Positions 46,250 through 57,391 of a DNA stretch of 64,000 nucleotides are shown in pieces. The stretch is from positions 620,001 through 684,000 of the forward strand of contig NZ_SOEE01000001.1 of assembly GCF_004366035.1 (NCBI RefSeq), given 5' to 3'. The stretch is from Cytobacillus oceanisediminis (lineage in GTDB: Bacteria > Bacillota > Bacilli > Bacillales > Cytobacillaceae). Each line of letters begins with the position of its first letter. Within the stretch, counting starts at the first letter, position 1. The position numbers and the translations under genes were made by a program. The notes under the pieces are model-generated. The model did not search any database. It was not told the DNA's origin and saw nothing but the letters and a program-made list of their open reading frames with translations.

Positions 46250-48573
46250 GCTTGAGCACCGCCATTCAGGGCATGTTTTAAGACTTCGTCCACATGTGAT
46301 ACCAATACAAAATCAAGCTCTTCCCTAATGCTTTCAGGGATATCTTCAATGTCCTTTTCATTATCTTTAGGGAGGATGATTTTAGTCAATCCTGCACGAT
46401 GGGCGCTCAAAGACTTTTCTTTCAAACCGCCAATAGGAAGCACTCGGCCTCTTAAAGTGATTTCCCCTGTCATTCCCACTTCTTTACGGATTGGCTTTCC
46501 AGACAGGGCAGAAACCAGGGCGGTTGTAATGGTAATCCCTGCAGATGGACCATCTTTTGGAACAGCACCTTCTGGAACATGGATGTGAATGTCATGCTTT
46601 TCATGGAAATTCTCATCAATGCCCAGTTCCTTTGCTTTAGAACGAACATAACTGAATGCCGCTTGAGCAGACTCTTTCATGACATCCCCAAGTTTGCCTG
46701 TCAGAACAAGCTTCCCTTTTCCAGGAGAAAGGGATACTTCTATCTGAAGGGTGTCGCCGCCAACTGTTGTATAGGCCAGCCCTGTAGCAACGCCAACCTG
46801 GTCTTCGAGCTCAGCCTGACCGTAGCGGTATTTTGGCTTTCCAAGAAACTCTTCAGTATTTTTACCATTCACAATCACTTTCTTCTTTTCGCCGGATACG
46901 ATAATTTTAGCCGTTTTCCTGCAAATAGTAGCCAGCTGACGTTCCAAGCCCCGGACTCCTGCCTCACGAGTATAATAGCGGACTACCTTCTGCAGGCCAT
47001 CTTCACGAATCTGAAGCTGTGATTTGGAAAGTCCATGTTCTTTAATTTGCTTAGGCAGCAGGTGGTCTTTCGCTATATGAATCTTCTCCTGCTCTGTATA
47101 GCCTGCAATCGTGATAACTTCCATTCTGTCCAGCAGCGGACCAGGGATCGTTCCGAGATTGTTGGCTGTGGCTATAAACATGACCTTTGAAAGATCATAT
47201 GTTTCTTCAATGTAATGATCACTAAAATTATGGTTCTGCTCAGGGTCTAAAACCTCAAGCATCGCAGATGAAGGATCCCCGCGGAAATCAGAAGACATTT
47301 TGTCGATTTCATCAAGCAGGAACACAGGGTTAATCGTCCCTGCTTTTTTCATGCCCTGAATGATACGGCCAGGCATGGCACCTACATAGGTTCTTCTATG
47401 TCCGCGAATCTCAGACTCATCCCGGACTCCGCCGAGGGATACACGGACGAAATTGCGGTTAAGGGATGTCGCGATGGAACGTGCAAGGCTTGTTTTACCG
47501 ACACCAGGAGGCCCTGCAAGACAAAGAATCGGCCCCTTAAGAGAATTCGTCAGCTTTTGCACCGCAAGATACTCCAGAACCCGCTCCTTCACTTTTTCCA
47601 GGCCATGATGGTCTTCATTTAGAATTCTTTCCGCCTTCAGGATATCCAGGTCATCATCTGTTGCCTTTGACCATGGCAATGTGACAAGCCATTCGATATA
47701 GTTGCGGATAACTGCACTTTCAGCTGAACTGGATGGAACTTTTTCATATCGGTCCAGTTCTTTTAAAGCTGTCAGCTCGACATGCTCAGGCATGCCGGCA
47801 TTTTCAATCTTTTCCGTCAGCTCAGCTATTTCTCCCGTCTTGCCTTCCTTATCACCCAGCTCTTTTTGGATTGCCTTCATCTGTTCACGCAAATAATACT
47901 CCTTTTGCGTTCGCTCCATTGATTTTTTCACACGCTGGCCAATCTTTTTTTCAAGGTTCAGAACTTCTTTTTCATTATGGATGATTTCAATAACCTGGTT
48001 CATGCGCTCTTTTACATCTATGGTTTCAAGAATTTCCTGTTTTTCTTTAAGCTTTAAAGGCAAATGGGAAGAAATGATATCTGCCATGCGCCCAGGCTCC
48101 TCTATATCTGCTACAGAGGAGTACGTTTCGGCTGAAATCTTCTTCGATACCTTTATGTATTGCTCAAAATATTCAAGCATGGTCCTCATCAATGCCTGAT
48201 CTTCTACGTCCTTGGTCTCAGGATCCTCAAAAACCTTTACACTAACGGAATAATGTTCGGCTTCTTCCTGAAAATCAATGATTTCCGCTCTCTTAAGCCC
48301 TTCAACAAGAACTCGGATTGTACCGTTTGGAAGCTTGAGCATCTGCTTTACACGAGTTAGCGTGCCCATTCCATATAGATCATCTTCTGATGGTTCATCT
48401 ATAGATATATCCTTTTGTGTTGTTAAGAAAATTAAATGGTCATCTACCATTGCTTTTTCAAGGGCCTGAACCGATTTCTCACGGCCTACATCCAAATGCA
48501 GAACCATGGTCGGATAAACAAGCAAGCCCCGAAGCGGCAGGAGGGGGACGATGATTTCTTTCTTTTTCGCCAT
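46246..48573 (-). CDS. lonA: ATP-dependent protease LonA
   Basis: Cytosolic AAA+ protease, 775 residues. N-terminal substrate domain (about 1-200), coiled-coil linker, Walker [17 protein letters not shown], Walker [11 protein letters not shown], and a C-terminal protease domain with catalytic Ser in [11 protein letters not shown] and a Lys about 40 residues later. Complete. Starts with GGAGGTG upstream and has a clear sigma-A candidate promoter. Confidence 0.98.
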   Translation of the reverse strand: MAKKKEIIVPLLPLRGLLVYPTMVLHLDVGREKSVQALEKAMVDDHLIFLTTQKDISIDEPSEDDLYGMGTLTRVKQMLKLPNGTIRVLVEGLKRAEIIDFQEEAEHYSVSVKVFEDPETKDVEDQALMRTMLEYFEQYIKVSKKISAETYSSVADIEEPGRMADIISSHLPLKLKEKQEILETIDVKERMNQVIEIIHNEKEVLNLEKKIGQRVKKSMERTQKEYYLREQMKAIQKELGDKEGKTGEIAELTEKIENAGMPEHVELTALKELDRYEKVPSSSAESAVIRNYIEWLVTLPWSKATDDDLDILKAERILNEDHHGLEKVKERVLEYLAVQKLTNSLKGPILCLAGPPGVGKTSLARSIATSLNRNFVRVSLGGVRDESEIRGHRRTYVGAMPGRIIQGMKKAGTINPVFLLDEIDKMSSDFRGDPSSAMLEVLDPEQNHNFSDHYIEETYDLSKVMFIATANNLGTIPGPLLDRMEVITIAGYTEQEKIHIAKDHLLPKQIKEHGLSKSQLQIREDGLQKVVRYYTREAGVRGLERQLATICRKTAKIIVSGEKKKVIVNGKNTEEFLGKPKYRYGQAELEDQVGVATGLAYTTVGGDTLQIEVSLSPGKGKLVLTGKLGDVMKESAQAAFSYVRSKAKELGIDENFHEKHDIHIHVPEGAVPKDGPSAGITITTALVSALSGKPIRKEVGMTGEITLRGRVLPIGGLKEKSLSAHRAGLTKIILPKDNEKDIEDIPESIREELDFVLVSHVDEVLKHALNGGAQA

Positions 48574-48635
48574 TCCTTTGCACCTCCAAAATGCATCTTT
48601 TTAAACCCTATTATTGCTAATAATTTCTTTGTACA

Positions 48636-48664
48636 ATTCTATCGTATTTAAATAGCAGTGTCTA
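48636..48664 (-). promoter_or_regulatory. Candidate sigma-A promoter for lonA-ysxC
   Basis: Minus strand TAGACA (48664-48659), a 17-base spacer and TAGAAT (48641-48636): five of six bases match consensus in each hexamer. The leader to the lonA ATG is about 55 bases. Confidence 0.65.
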
Positions 48665-48744
48665 TTAAAGAGAAATTGCTGAAAGCCTGTATTAAAAAGA
48701 TATTCATTTATAATTACACTTTATCCTTCTTTACGCAAATAAAA

Positions 48745-48776
48745 CTTCGGTTTGTAGCCTAAACTGCAAACCGAAG
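48745..48776 (-). terminator. Terminator of lonB
   Basis: Minus-strand stem CTTCGGTTTG/CAAACCGAAG followed by TTTTATTT. It lies about 85 bases after the lonB stop. Confidence 0.75.
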
Positions 48777-48859
48777 CTTCTGACCGCGATTAGCGGGAGG
48801 CGTTTGTACAGCGAGTTTTCAATAACTGACAAACCCTGAATGGATTACTGGGCCACACA

Positions 48860-50527
48860 TCATATGCTCTCTTTTTTCTTTAATTCGATTGAAGCGGTTA
48901 TGGCCTGCTCTTTGAGATACTCTTTTTGCAGCGCCGCATCAAATACTTCGTTCAAATGGGATACAGGAATAATCTTAATGCCTGTTATCTCATTTAAGAT
49001 GGATTGCATATTTTCTTTTGGGATAATTACTGTCTGTGCTCCTGCTTTTTTAGCAGCTTTCACCTTTGGATATACGCCTCCAATTGGCTTGACATACCCG
49101 TGAATGCTGATTTCCCCGGTCATAGCTACAGTATTGTCCACTGGCCGTTTATAAATAGCAGAATAAATCCCTGTCGCCATGGCAATGCCTGCAGAAGGGC
49201 CGTCAATTGGAACCCCGCCGGGGAAGTTGACATGAATATCATATTCGTCAGCCGGTACGCCCATTGATCTCAAAACAGTAATAACATTTTCAATTGAACC
49301 CTTGGCCATACTTTTTCTGCGGATTGATTTTCCTTGGCCGCCAATGCTTTCTTCTTCTACTATGCCTGTTATATTAATACTGCCCTTTTCTTTTGCAGGA
49401 ATCACAGTAACTTCAATGTCAAGCAAAGCACCTGTGTTCGGTCCATATACAGCTAGCCCATTTACAAGACCAACAGCGGAATGGGAATTGATTTTCCTTT
49501 CCATTCTAGGTGAAAGCTGACTCGATTGCACAACCCATTCAATATCTTCATCTTTTATGTAATCACGATCTTCTGTAATCGCTAACCCTGCAGAAATTTG
49601 AATCATATTAACCGCCTCTCGTCCATTTCTTGCATAATTGGCGAGAATTCCTAGCGCCTTTTCACTAATGGTGAGATTGACCTTTTCCGAAGCCTTTTTG
49701 GCTACAGCGGAAATTTCTTCTTCTGCTAACTCTCTGAAAAAAACCTCCATGCATCTGGAACGAATGGCAGGCGGTATTTCATTCGGAGTCCTGGTGGTTG
49801 CTCCAATCAAGCGGAAGTCTGCCGGCAGGCCATTTTTAAAGATATCATGAATATGGGTTGGTATTTGAGTATTTTCTTCATTATAATAAGCACTCTCCAG
49901 AAATACTTTCCGATCTTCAAGCACTTTCAGAAGCTTGTTCATCTGAATGGGGTGAAGCTCACCGATTTCGTCAATAAAAAGCACGCCTCCATGTGCATTT
50001 GTAACAGCACCCTGTTTAGGCTGCGGAATTCCTGCCTGGCCCATTGCCCCGGCTCCCTGATAAATTGGATCATGAACAGAACCTATCAGAGGATCTGCAA
50101 TGCCCCTCTCATCGAATCTCGCGGTAGTAGCATCCAGTTCTATAAAAACAGAAGCTGCCTCAAAGGGGGACTTTGCATTTTTCTTGGCTTCTTCCAGTAC
50201 CAATCTGGCCGCAGCCGTTTTTCCCACGCCGGGTGGACCATAAATAATTACATGTTGAGGATTGGGTCCGCATAATGCCGCTTTCAGAGATTTAATTCCA
50301 TCCTCCTGCCCCACAATGTCTGCAAAACTGGCTGGACGAACTTTTTCTGATAAAGGTTCTGTTAATGAAATGGAACGCATCTTTTTCAATACATCCATTT
50401 CCTTCCTTGATTCACGGTCGATAGAAACCTTTTGTGTCCGCTGGCTCCTAAGCAAATTCCAAAAGTAAAGCCCAATGACAATTCCAAAAAACAATTGGAT
50501 AAATAAAGCGATCCCCGTCCAACTCAT
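48860..50527 (-). CDS. lonB: ATP-dependent protease LonB
   Basis: Forespore Lon-type protease, 555 residues. One N-terminal membrane segment (about 5-25), AAA+ domain with Walker [16 protein letters not shown] and Walker B GGVLFIDEIGEL, and a C-terminal protease domain with Ser in GVPIDGPSAGIAMATG. The large Lon N-terminal domain is absent, as expected for LonB. In B. subtilis it is a forespore (sigma-F) gene, and a sigma-F-like promoter is visible upstream. Confidence 0.96.
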   Translation of the reverse strand: MSWTGIALFIQLFFGIVIGLYFWNLLRSQRTQKVSIDRESRKEMDVLKKMRSISLTEPLSEKVRPASFADIVGQEDGIKSLKAALCGPNPQHVIIYGPPGVGKTAAARLVLEEAKKNAKSPFEAASVFIELDATTARFDERGIADPLIGSVHDPIYQGAGAMGQAGIPQPKQGAVTNAHGGVLFIDEIGELHPIQMNKLLKVLEDRKVFLESAYYNEENTQIPTHIHDIFKNGLPADFRLIGATTRTPNEIPPAIRSRCMEVFFRELAEEEISAVAKKASEKVNLTISEKALGILANYARNGREAVNMIQISAGLAITEDRDYIKDEDIEWVVQSSQLSPRMERKINSHSAVGLVNGLAVYGPNTGALLDIEVTVIPAKEKGSINITGIVEEESIGGQGKSIRRKSMAKGSIENVITVLRSMGVPADEYDIHVNFPGGVPIDGPSAGIAMATGIYSAIYKRPVDNTVAMTGEISIHGYVKPIGGVYPKVKAAKKAGAQTVIIPKENMQSILNEITGIKIIPVSHLNEVFDAALQKEYLKEQAITASIELKKKESI

Positions 50528-50566
50528 TGTGTTCCCTCCTGCATTATTTGTCTCGTTGATAATGCT

Positions 50567-50595
50567 AGTATCTCCCTGACTGAGTTGGAATAAAC
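50567..50595 (-). promoter_or_regulatory. Candidate sigma-F promoter for lonB
   Basis: Minus strand GTTTA (50595-50591), a 15-base spacer and GGAGATACT (50575-50567) fit the sigma-F pattern (GYATA, 15 bases, GGNNANANT) with one -35 mismatch. Confidence 0.5.
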
Positions 50596-50620
50596 AAGGA
50601 ATTCATTTAAAAGTAAGCAC

Positions 50621-50735
50621 GGAAAGCGGAAGCGCCTTGACCACGAAGGAACTCAGATTAAAGCCCCACGTCCTCCCAAAAGCTGCCGCTTTCGGTCGTG
50701 CGATGTATCGCTACCGTAGCTTTTCCTGTCCTGTG
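50621..50735. repeat. Dispersed intergenic repeat, copy E (partial)
   Basis: Starts GGAAAGCGGAAGCGCCTTG, the same left end as copies A and B, but the right part is diverged and lacks the CTAGACAGTT end. Confidence 0.6.
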
Positions 50736-50799
50736 GCAATGTTTGAATGAACCCCCTTCCTTGAGGGCCTCAAGCATAAATTCAGAAAAGCATAAAAAA

Positions 50800-50822
50800 T
50801 GGCCATGCCCCAAGGCTGGCCA
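50800..50822 (-). terminator. Terminator of clpX
   Basis: Minus-strand stem TGGCCAGCC/GGGCATGGCCA followed by TTTTTTA, directly after the clpX stop. Confidence 0.85.
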
Positions 50823-50829
50823 CTTTTTA

Positions 50830-52095
50830 TTATGCTGACGTCTTGCGCTCTTCTTCTACGACTGTTCCGTCCTCCAAAACAAGTTTTGGCGAACCATTTT
50901 CAATAACCGTTTCTTTGGTAATAATGCATTTTTTAATATCTTCGCGTGATGGAAGATCAAACATTACATCCAGCATGATTCCTTCAATAATGGAGCGCAG
51001 TCCGCGGGCACCTGTTTTTCTTTCAATTGCTTTTTTAGCAATTTCTTCAAGTGCGCCTTCTTCAAAATCAAGCTCAACATCATCAAGTTCAAGCATTTTC
51101 TGATATTGTTTGACAAGTGCATTTTTAGGTTTAGTTAAAATCTCAATCAATGCAGCTTCATCAAGCTGGGAAAGGCTTGCAATAACTGGAAGACGTCCAA
51201 TAAATTCAGGAATTAAACCGAATTTCAGCAGGTCTTCAGGAAGCACTTTTGCAAGAAGATCCTTTGGCTCGATTTCTTTTTGATTCTGGTCAGATCCAAA
51301 GCCAATAACCTTTTGGCCTAAACGGCGTTTAATAATTTGCTCAATGCCATCAAATGCACCGCCGCAAATAAACAGGATATTGGTCGTGTCAATCTGGATA
51401 AATTCCTGATGAGGATGTTTGCGGCCGCCTTGTGGCGGTACGCTCGCAACTGTCCCTTCCAGAATTTTCAATAGAGCCTGCTGCACACCTTCACCCGATA
51501 CATCACGAGTAATTGACGGATTTTCCGACTTACGTGCAACTTTATCAATCTCATCAATATAAATGATTCCTTTTTCTGCCTTTTCTACATCATAATCTGC
51601 TGCCTGAATAAGCTTTAGGAGGATATTTTCAACATCTTCCCCTACATATCCGGCTTCAGTCAATGATGTTGCGTCTGCAATTGCAAACGGAACATTAAGA
51701 ATACGGGCCAATGTCTGAGCAAGCAAGGTTTTACCGCTTCCAGTCGGACCGATCATGGCAATGTTACTTTTTGATAGTTCAACTTCATCTATCTTGCTGT
51801 TGGAATTGATGCGCTTATAGTGATTATATACCGCAACAGATAACGATTTTTTCGCCTGATCCTGGCCAATTACGTACTCATCCAGAATATCGCGGATTTC
51901 AGCTGGCTTTGGCACATCTTTGAATTCCACTTCTTCTTCTGTACCCAGCTCTTCTTCCACAATTTCAGTGCAAAGTTCGATGCATTCATCACATATATAT
52001 ACTCCTGGCCCGGCAACAAGTTTGCGGACCTGATCCTGTGTCTTGCCACAGAAAGAACATTTCAATTGCCCTTTTTCATCATTAAATTTAAACAA
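50830..52095 (-). CDS. clpX: ATP-dependent Clp protease ATPase subunit ClpX
   Basis: AAA+ unfoldase that feeds ClpP, 421 residues. A TTG start at 52095 is preferred: AAGGGGTG lies 6 bases upstream, and the protein then starts [13 protein letters not shown] like B. subtilis ClpX. Zinc-binding Cys4 in CSFCGK and CDECIELC, Walker A GPTGSGKT, pore loop GYVGED, ClpP-binding IGF loop in KVIGFG. No CtsR box was seen in the upstream region. Confidence 0.97.
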   Translation of the reverse strand: MFKFNDEKGQLKCSFCGKTQDQVRKLVAGPGVYICDECIELCTEIVEEELGTEEEVEFKDVPKPAEIRDILDEYVIGQDQAKKSLSVAVYNHYKRINSNSKIDEVELSKSNIAMIGPTGSGKTLLAQTLARILNVPFAIADATSLTEAGYVGEDVENILLKLIQAADYDVEKAEKGIIYIDEIDKVARKSENPSITRDVSGEGVQQALLKILEGTVASVPPQGGRKHPHQEFIQIDTTNILFICGGAFDGIEQIIKRRLGQKVIGFGSDQNQKEIEPKDLLAKVLPEDLLKFGLIPEFIGRLPVIASLSQLDEAALIEILTKPKNALVKQYQKMLELDDVELDFEEGALEEIAKKAIERKTGARGLRSIIEGIMLDVMFDLPSREDIKKCIITKETVIENGSPKLVLEDGTVVEEERKTSA

Positions 52096-52565
52096 ATCCT
52101 TCACCCCTTGAAAAAACTTCAAAACGATATATTAAGCTTGCGAGATCACATGCAAATAGTTCTTTATTCAGCCTAGAAAGGTTGGGAATTATAATGGACT
52201 CTGTGTAATATACGTGCAAACATGCCCTCTTTAATAATTCACACTTTCTTAAAAATCAAAACCTTCAGCAGTTATGTATTGCATTGTAACACATTTTTAC
52301 AGTGGACAGGAAATGATAACTCTTAAAACATTTCAATTATGTATGCATGCATGTGATGGGATTTCGCAAAGAAAAAACAGGCTGAATTTTATATGTACTT
52401 TCATAAGCTTAACCAAAAATGGCTAAATTAAGTCGGCCCCTTGGACCGATAATTAAAATATCTATATATGTATTTGTATTCCTGTCCATGTTCAATATGC
52501 CGTAAAACTTTTCACCAGGCAAAAGATACAAGGGAGATTTTAATTATGATTGTCTTGATGGTATA
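52096..52565. other. Long upstream region of clpX
   Basis: About 470 A/T-rich bases between clpX and the tig terminator. A TGTTACAAT extended -10 (52288-52283, minus strand) gives a leader near 180 bases. Beyond the promoter, 52300-52560 contains no credible ORF or structure that I recognise. Confidence 0.6.
52283..52288 (-). promoter_or_regulatory. Candidate extended -10 for clpX
   Basis: Minus strand TGTTACAAT; the -35 region (TTCCTG) is poor. Confidence 0.4.
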
Positions 52566-52596
52566 AAACAAGGCACGATATACTCGCGCCTTGTTT
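52566..52596 (-). terminator. Terminator-like hairpin downstream of tig
   Basis: Stem AAACAAGGC/GCCTTGTTT with T/A tails, on the far side of repeat copy F from tig. It is the best candidate end for the tig transcript. Confidence 0.65.
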
Positions 52597-52638
52597 CTTA
52601 TTAAAAGGGAGAAAATTTCTGCTGTCGAAGTTAGACTG

Positions 52639-52760
52639 CTGTCTAATTCCGCCTCCTTGCTCCTCGTGGTCATAAGCCAAATTACAACTGAGGTTCAACA
52701 CCTCCTCCGTAATTCGTCTTATGCTTGTCGGGGCAATGCAGTCGGCTCCACTTTTCTTTT
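52639..52760. repeat. Dispersed intergenic repeat, copy F
   Basis: Starts CTGTCTAATTCCGCCTCC and ends GCTCCACTTTTCTT, with CGTCTTATGCTTGTCGGGG inside, shared with copy C. It abuts the tig stop codon. Confidence 0.75.
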
Positions 52761-52761
52761 A

Positions 52762-54048
52762 TTATGCAACAGTCTTACTATTTTCCACAAGGAAATCTAC
52801 TGCTTTTTTAATTTGAAGATCTGCTTTTAGGCCTTCAAGGCTTCCAAGAGCTTGTGTGATCTGGTCAGCAGACATATTGTACATTTCTGCCATTTTGTTA
52901 AGTTCTTCTGTAACTTCTTCATCGCTTACTTCGATGTTTTCTGCCTTTGCGATCGCTTCAAGAGTAAGGTTAACGCGTACGCGCTTTTCAGCTTCCTCTT
53001 TCATTTGCTCGCGCAGTGCAGCTTCATCCTGTCCGGAGAACTGGAAGTATAGTTCAAGGTTCATGCCCTGCGTTTGCAGACGCTGTTCGAACTCCTGCAT
53101 CATGCGGTTAACTTCTGTGTCAACCATTGCAGCTGGAATTTCCATTTCTGCATTTGCTGCTGCTGCTTCAACAACTGTATCGCGGACATGGTGCTCAGCT
53201 TCATGCTTCTTGCTTTCTTCTAAGCGAGATTTGATTTTTTCTTTTAATGCATCCAAAGTTTCAACTTCTTCGTCTGCATCTTTAGCAAACTCATCATCAA
53301 GCTCAGGAAGCTGTTTTGTTTTGATTTCATGTACAGTTACTTTGAATGTTGCAGGCTTTCCAGCTAGCTCGGCTGCATGGTATTCCTCTGGGAAAGTAAC
53401 TTCAACTTCCTTAGATTCTCCAGCCGCTGTTCCAGCCAATTGATCTTCAAAGCCAGGGATGAACTGTCCTGAACCAAGTTCAAGTGAGTAGTTCTCAGCT
53501 TTTCCGCCTTCGAAAGCTTCGCCATCAACGAATCCTTCAAAGTCCATAACAACTGTATCGCCAGTTTCAGCTTTTCCTTCTTCTTTAACGGCAAGTTCAG
53601 CTTGTCTTTCCTGAAGTGAAGTTAGCTCGCTGTTAACATCTTCATCCGTAACGTTTGTTTCAAGCGGCTTGACTTCAAGGCCTTTGTATTCGCCAAGCTT
53701 TACTTCAGGCTTAACAGTAACTGTAGCTTTGAAGATTAGGTTTTTTCCTTTTTCGATTTGCTCAACATCGATTTCAGGACGATCTACCGGCTCAATGCCT
53801 GTTTCATCAATTGCATTAGCATAAGCTTCTGGAAGAAGATAATCTACTGCATCCTGGTATAAAGATTCAACTCCGAAACGCTTTTCAAACATTCCGCGAG
53901 GCATTTTTCCTTTACGGAATCCTGGAACGTTTACTTGCTTAACTACTTTTTTAAATGCAGCGTCTAAGCCTTCATTCACTTTCTCTGCATCTACTTCAAT
54001 TGTAAGAACCCCGCGGTTCCCTTCTAACTTTTCAAATTTAGCAGACAT
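52762..54048 (-). CDS. tig: Trigger factor
   Basis: Ribosome-associated chaperone and prolyl isomerase, 428 residues from the ATG at 54048, with GGAGGG 10 bases upstream. N-terminal ribosome-binding domain with the family signature [21 protein letters not shown]-type PPIase domain about 160-245 ([20 protein letters not shown], core G-D-x-V-x-x-D-F-x-G); helical C-terminal arms. Confidence 0.98.
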   Translation of the reverse strand: MSAKFEKLEGNRGVLTIEVDAEKVNEGLDAAFKKVVKQVNVPGFRKGKMPRGMFEKRFGVESLYQDAVDYLLPEAYANAIDETGIEPVDRPEIDVEQIEKGKNLIFKATVTVKPEVKLGEYKGLEVKPLETNVTDEDVNSELTSLQERQAELAVKEEGKAETGDTVVMDFEGFVDGEAFEGGKAENYSLELGSGQFIPGFEDQLAGTAAGESKEVEVTFPEEYHAAELAGKPATFKVTVHEIKTKQLPELDDEFAKDADEEVETLDALKEKIKSRLEESKKHEAEHHVRDTVVEAAAANAEMEIPAAMVDTEVNRMMQEFEQRLQTQGMNLELYFQFSGQDEAALREQMKEEAEKRVRVNLTLEAIAKAENIEVSDEEVTEELNKMAEMYNMSADQITQALGSLEGLKADLQIKKAVDFLVENSKTVA

Positions 54049-54172
54049 ACAATCATTTCCCTCCAAAAATCTATTATCATTTCATTCAACACAGAATGTT
54101 ATGAATATCTCTTGTTTTTCAAGCCATATCCATTAAATAAAAATGTATATATACACATAATACAACCATTAT

Positions 54173-54200
54173 ATTATAACATACACTCTCTGTCTTTCAA
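54173..54200 (-). promoter_or_regulatory. Candidate sigma-A promoter for tig
   Basis: Minus strand TTGAAA (54200-54195), a 16-base spacer and TGTTATAAT (-10 54178-54173). Confidence 0.65.
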
Positions 54201-54209
54201 CATTGAAGG

Positions 54210-55238
54210 CTAAATATTGGGATAAGAAATTTCTTCTATCTTTCTTATAAAGGCAAGAGCCTGTTCAATCTCCTCTTCTGGAGCTTCATAAATATCTCCC
54301 AGTTTGCTGAAAGAACTGGTTAAGCCATGGTACTCATATGAAAGCATATGGTATGCCGCCGCCCAGGACGCAGCGTTATCCGGTGAGGCCTCAAGCGGAT
54401 ATAATAGGAAAAAGTGCCTTTCTGCAAGGCTCTTTGTATTTTCATATAATACTGGATCTTCCTGCTCGAGCTGAATCTCCAGTTTGTTGACTATTTTTAA
54501 CAGCATCGGCTGCTGATGTACCGGGGGGAGTTCAGCAGGAATAACGCGAACACTCTTATCAAATTTTCGAATCGGTACATATTTATCATAACCATGCTCG
54601 GTAAGCACATTTAACAGCATTGTTTTAAAGAAAGGATTACCGTCATGCGCTTCAAGATATGCTTTAATATCTTCTATATATGGCCTGATATTATGTTCTG
54701 CCAGCTGTGCAGCGATCTGCATTTGGTCATGCTGATCCTGGTAGGAGAACAAATTGAGCTTCCTATTTTTGAATTCCTCCATATCAGGTGCACCAGTCTC
54801 GGCTTCAGAAGGTGAAGCAGCCATCTTTCTGCTGAACTCAAGCATTCTGCTGAAATGCTCAAACTTCTCCTTCGGGATCTCCCTCTCTTCAAGGAGAACT
54901 TCAATCATTGCTGCAATCTCGCTGTATTGGTGCAGCTGCACAAGGATCATTAAATAAAGGTCCATTACTTGTATGTAATCCCCAATGCCTGTTTGGAGCA
55001 TTTTATTAGCCAGTTCTTTCGCTTTTTCCAACGCTCCCGCTTCATAATATGCCAGAACAAGCCCGATATGGACATCGGTATTCTCAGGCTCCATCTCCAT
55101 TGCTTCTTCAAAGAACTGGATCGATTCCTGATACCTTTTCTGCTGAAAGGACTCAAGCCCCTTTTCCAGCAGTCTTTTCTCAAGGCCGGGAAATAGAATG
55201 ATTTTATTGTATTGTTTTTTCCGTTCCCGCTTTCCCAT
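54210..55238 (-). CDS. ysoA: TPR-repeat protein YsoA
   Basis: 342 residues. Tetratricopeptide repeats near the N-terminus (GLESFQQKRYQESIQFFEEAMEMEP, VHIGLVLAYYEAGALEKAKEL; key TPR residues G-Y and A-P spacing), then a helical domain. Located between leuD and tig, as ysoA is in B. subtilis. Molecular role unknown. Basic start MGKRERKKQYNK. Confidence 0.87.
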   Translation of the reverse strand: MGKRERKKQYNKIILFPGLEKRLLEKGLESFQQKRYQESIQFFEEAMEMEPENTDVHIGLVLAYYEAGALEKAKELANKMLQTGIGDYIQVMDLYLMILVQLHQYSEIAAMIEVLLEEREIPKEKFEHFSRMLEFSRKMAASPSEAETGAPDMEEFKNRKLNLFSYQDQHDQMQIAAQLAEHNIRPYIEDIKAYLEAHDGNPFFKTMLLNVLTEHGYDKYVPIRKFDKSVRVIPAELPPVHQQPMLLKIVNKLEIQLEQEDPVLYENTKSLAERHFFLLYPLEASPDNAASWAAAYHMLSYEYHGLTSSFSKLGDIYEAPEEEIEQALAFIRKIEEISYPNI

Positions 55239-55299
55239 GTTAATACCGCCTCAATTTATATTTTTGAAGTTAGTGTAGCATGAATCAGCAGAAAAACAA

Positions 55300-55330
55300 A
55301 AAGATTCATGGTTTCCCGCCATGAATCTTT
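55300..55330 (-). terminator. Terminator of the ilv-leu operon
   Basis: 12-bp perfect stem AAAGATTCATGG/CCATGAATCTTT then TTGTTTTT, 10 bases after the leuD stop. Confidence 0.9.
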
Positions 55331-55339
55331 CATACATTC

Positions 55340-55933
55340 TTACTGTACCGCTAACAGTTTTTCTTCAAAATTTGAAATGCTACTTTCTAATTGAAGGGTA
55401 ATCTCTATTTCATCCCAGCCATTAATCAGCATTTTCTTCCAGTAATCATTAATAGAGAATGATACTGAAAAACTATGTTCATCTTCAATTACTTGATTCT
55501 GCAAATCAACCTTCAATTCGTATGGCTGGCTTTTAGCACACTTGAGCAGATATTCGACTGTTTCAGCCGGAAGAGTAATTGGCAAAAGTCCATTTTTTAA
55601 GCAATTTTGATGAAAAATATCAGCAAATGAAGGGGCAATGATGACTTTAAATCCATAATCCCCCAAAGCCCATGGGGCATGCTCCCTTGAAGAACCGCAG
55701 CCGAAGTTTTCATTTGCAATGAGTATAGGGGCACCCAGGTTTTCTTCCTTATTCAACTCAAACTCAGGGTTAGGCAGACCATCTTTTGTAAATCTCCAGT
55801 CATAGAACAGATACTGTCCAAACCCCGTTTTCTCAATTCTTTTAAGAAATTGCTTTGGGATAATCTGATCAGTATCCACATTTGCTCTATCTAAAGCAGC
55901 CGCTTTCCCTTGCAGTGTTTTAAATCCGCTCAT
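55340..55933 (-). CDS. leuD: 3-isopropylmalate dehydratase small subunit LeuD
   Basis: Small subunit of isopropylmalate isomerase, 197 residues from the ATG at 55933, with GGAGGAG upstream. DRANVDTDQIIPKQFLK near the N-terminus and NFGCGSSREHAPWAL, the family hallmark. Last gene of the leucine operon, 16 bases after leuC. Confidence 0.97.
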   Translation of the reverse strand: MSGFKTLQGKAAALDRANVDTDQIIPKQFLKRIEKTGFGQYLFYDWRFTKDGLPNPEFELNKEENLGAPILIANENFGCGSSREHAPWALGDYGFKVIIAPSFADIFHQNCLKNGLLPITLPAETVEYLLKCAKSQPYELKVDLQNQVIEDEHSFSVSFSINDYWKKMLINGWDEIEITLQLESSISNFEEKLLAVQ

Positions 55934-55949
55934 CTTGTTCTCCTCCTTT

Positions 55950-57365
55950 TTATTGAACTGTTTCTGCGCTAAGCAAAGCACCTACGTCCACAAAATGTCC
56001 GTACAAAGCTGCTGCAGCCGCCATTAATGGACTGACAAGATGTGTTCTGGCTCCTGACCCCTGGCGTCCTTCAAAATTTCGGTTGGATGTTGATGCACAA
56101 TGCTCTCCGCTTGGCACAATATCATTATTCATGCTCAAACACATGCTGCAGCCTGATTCCCTCCATTCAAAACCAGCCTGCTTAAAGATAAGATCCAGCC
56201 CTTCAGCCTCCGCCTGCTTTTTGACCTGCTGTGACCCTGGAACAACCAGTGCACGGACTTGAGGATGAACTTTCTTCCCTCTAATTATTTCTGCGGCCTG
56301 TTTTAAGTCTTCCAGCCGGGAATTTGTACAGGACCCGATGAAAACATGCTGAATCTGGATGTCTTCAATTTTCTGCCCTTCCTGCAGCCCCATATAATCT
56401 AAAGCTCTAGAAAGTGATTTTTGTTCAAGCTCGTTTTTGCATTCCTCAAGTTTTGGAAGTTTTTCATTCACCTTGGAAGTCATAGAAGGATTCGTCCCCC
56501 AGCTGACCATAGGCGCAATATCTGCTGCATCAATTTGAATGGTTTTATCGTATGCCGCATCAGGATCGGATACAAGCTCTTTCCAATTCTCGACCGCCTG
56601 TGCAAATTCAGCTCCTTCTGGTGCATACTTCCGTCCTTGCAGATACGCAAACGTCGTTTCATCAGGACTGACAAGCCCCGCCCTTGCTCCTCCTTCAATG
56701 GACATATTGCAAATCGTCATTCTTTCTTCCATTGACATTTTCGCAATGGCATCACCGCAATACTCAATAATATGGCCCGTACCAAAGCCAATTCCGTTTT
56801 TGGCAATTATATAAAGTATTACATCTTTAGCGGTAACACCTTTTTTCAGATCGCCATTTATCTCCAGCTTTAATGTTTTAGGCTTGCTTTGCCATAAAGT
56901 CTGGGTAGCCATGACATGCTCCACTTCACTTGTTCCAATGCCAAATGCTATTGATCCAAAAGCTCCATGAGTCGATGTATGGCTATCACCGCAAACAATT
57001 GTCATGCCTGGCTGGGTAAGACCCAGCTCCGGCCCGATAACATGGACTATCCCCTGTTCAGGACTATCCAGCCCGGCAAGAGGGATGCCGAATTCCAGAC
57101 AGTTTTTTTCCAATGTAGTCATTTGGTTTAGTGCAACAGGATCATTGATGACTTTTCGGTTATCAGTAGGAATATTGTGGTCAACTGTAGCAAACGTTTT
57201 ATCAGGCCTTCTGACTTTTCTGTTTTTCATTCTTAAACCTGAAAAAGCCTGAGGGGACGTAACTTCGTGCACTAAGTGGAGGTCTATGTACACCAAATCC
57301 GGTTTCCCCTCTTCCCTGTGGACTACATGCTTTTCCCAAATCTTATCTATTATTGATTTTCCCAT
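55950..57365 (-). CDS. leuC: 3-isopropylmalate dehydratase large subunit LeuC
   Basis: Aconitase-family large subunit, 471 residues from the ATG at 57365. [4Fe-4S] ligands in [10 protein letters not shown] and [24 protein letters not shown] substrate motif; [13 protein letters not shown] near the C-terminus. Complete. Confidence 0.97.
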   Translation of the reverse strand: MGKSIIDKIWEKHVVHREEGKPDLVYIDLHLVHEVTSPQAFSGLRMKNRKVRRPDKTFATVDHNIPTDNRKVINDPVALNQMTTLEKNCLEFGIPLAGLDSPEQGIVHVIGPELGLTQPGMTIVCGDSHTSTHGAFGSIAFGIGTSEVEHVMATQTLWQSKPKTLKLEINGDLKKGVTAKDVILYIIAKNGIGFGTGHIIEYCGDAIAKMSMEERMTICNMSIEGGARAGLVSPDETTFAYLQGRKYAPEGAEFAQAVENWKELVSDPDAAYDKTIQIDAADIAPMVSWGTNPSMTSKVNEKLPKLEECKNELEQKSLSRALDYMGLQEGQKIEDIQIQHVFIGSCTNSRLEDLKQAAEIIRGKKVHPQVRALVVPGSQQVKKQAEAEGLDLIFKQAGFEWRESGCSMCLSMNNDIVPSGEHCASTSNRNFEGRQGSGARTHLVSPLMAAAAALYGHFVDVGALLSAETVQ

Positions 57366-57391
57366 TCCGTTCCACTCCCTTTTTAAAAGAA

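Larger units (their letters stand above)
50528..50829. other. lonB-clpX intergenic region
   Basis: 302 bases with the candidate sigma-F promoter of lonB, degenerate repeat copy E and the clpX terminator. No ORF is supported. Confidence 0.65.

Noticed and set aside
52096..52320. CtsR or CIRCE heat-shock operator for clpX
   Set aside because: I found no direct-repeat heptads or CIRCE-type inverted repeat.
53364..53594. Extra ORFs on both strands inside tig, clpX, lonA and other core genes
   Set aside because: They are shadow frames with no start signals, lying wholly inside strongly supported genes.
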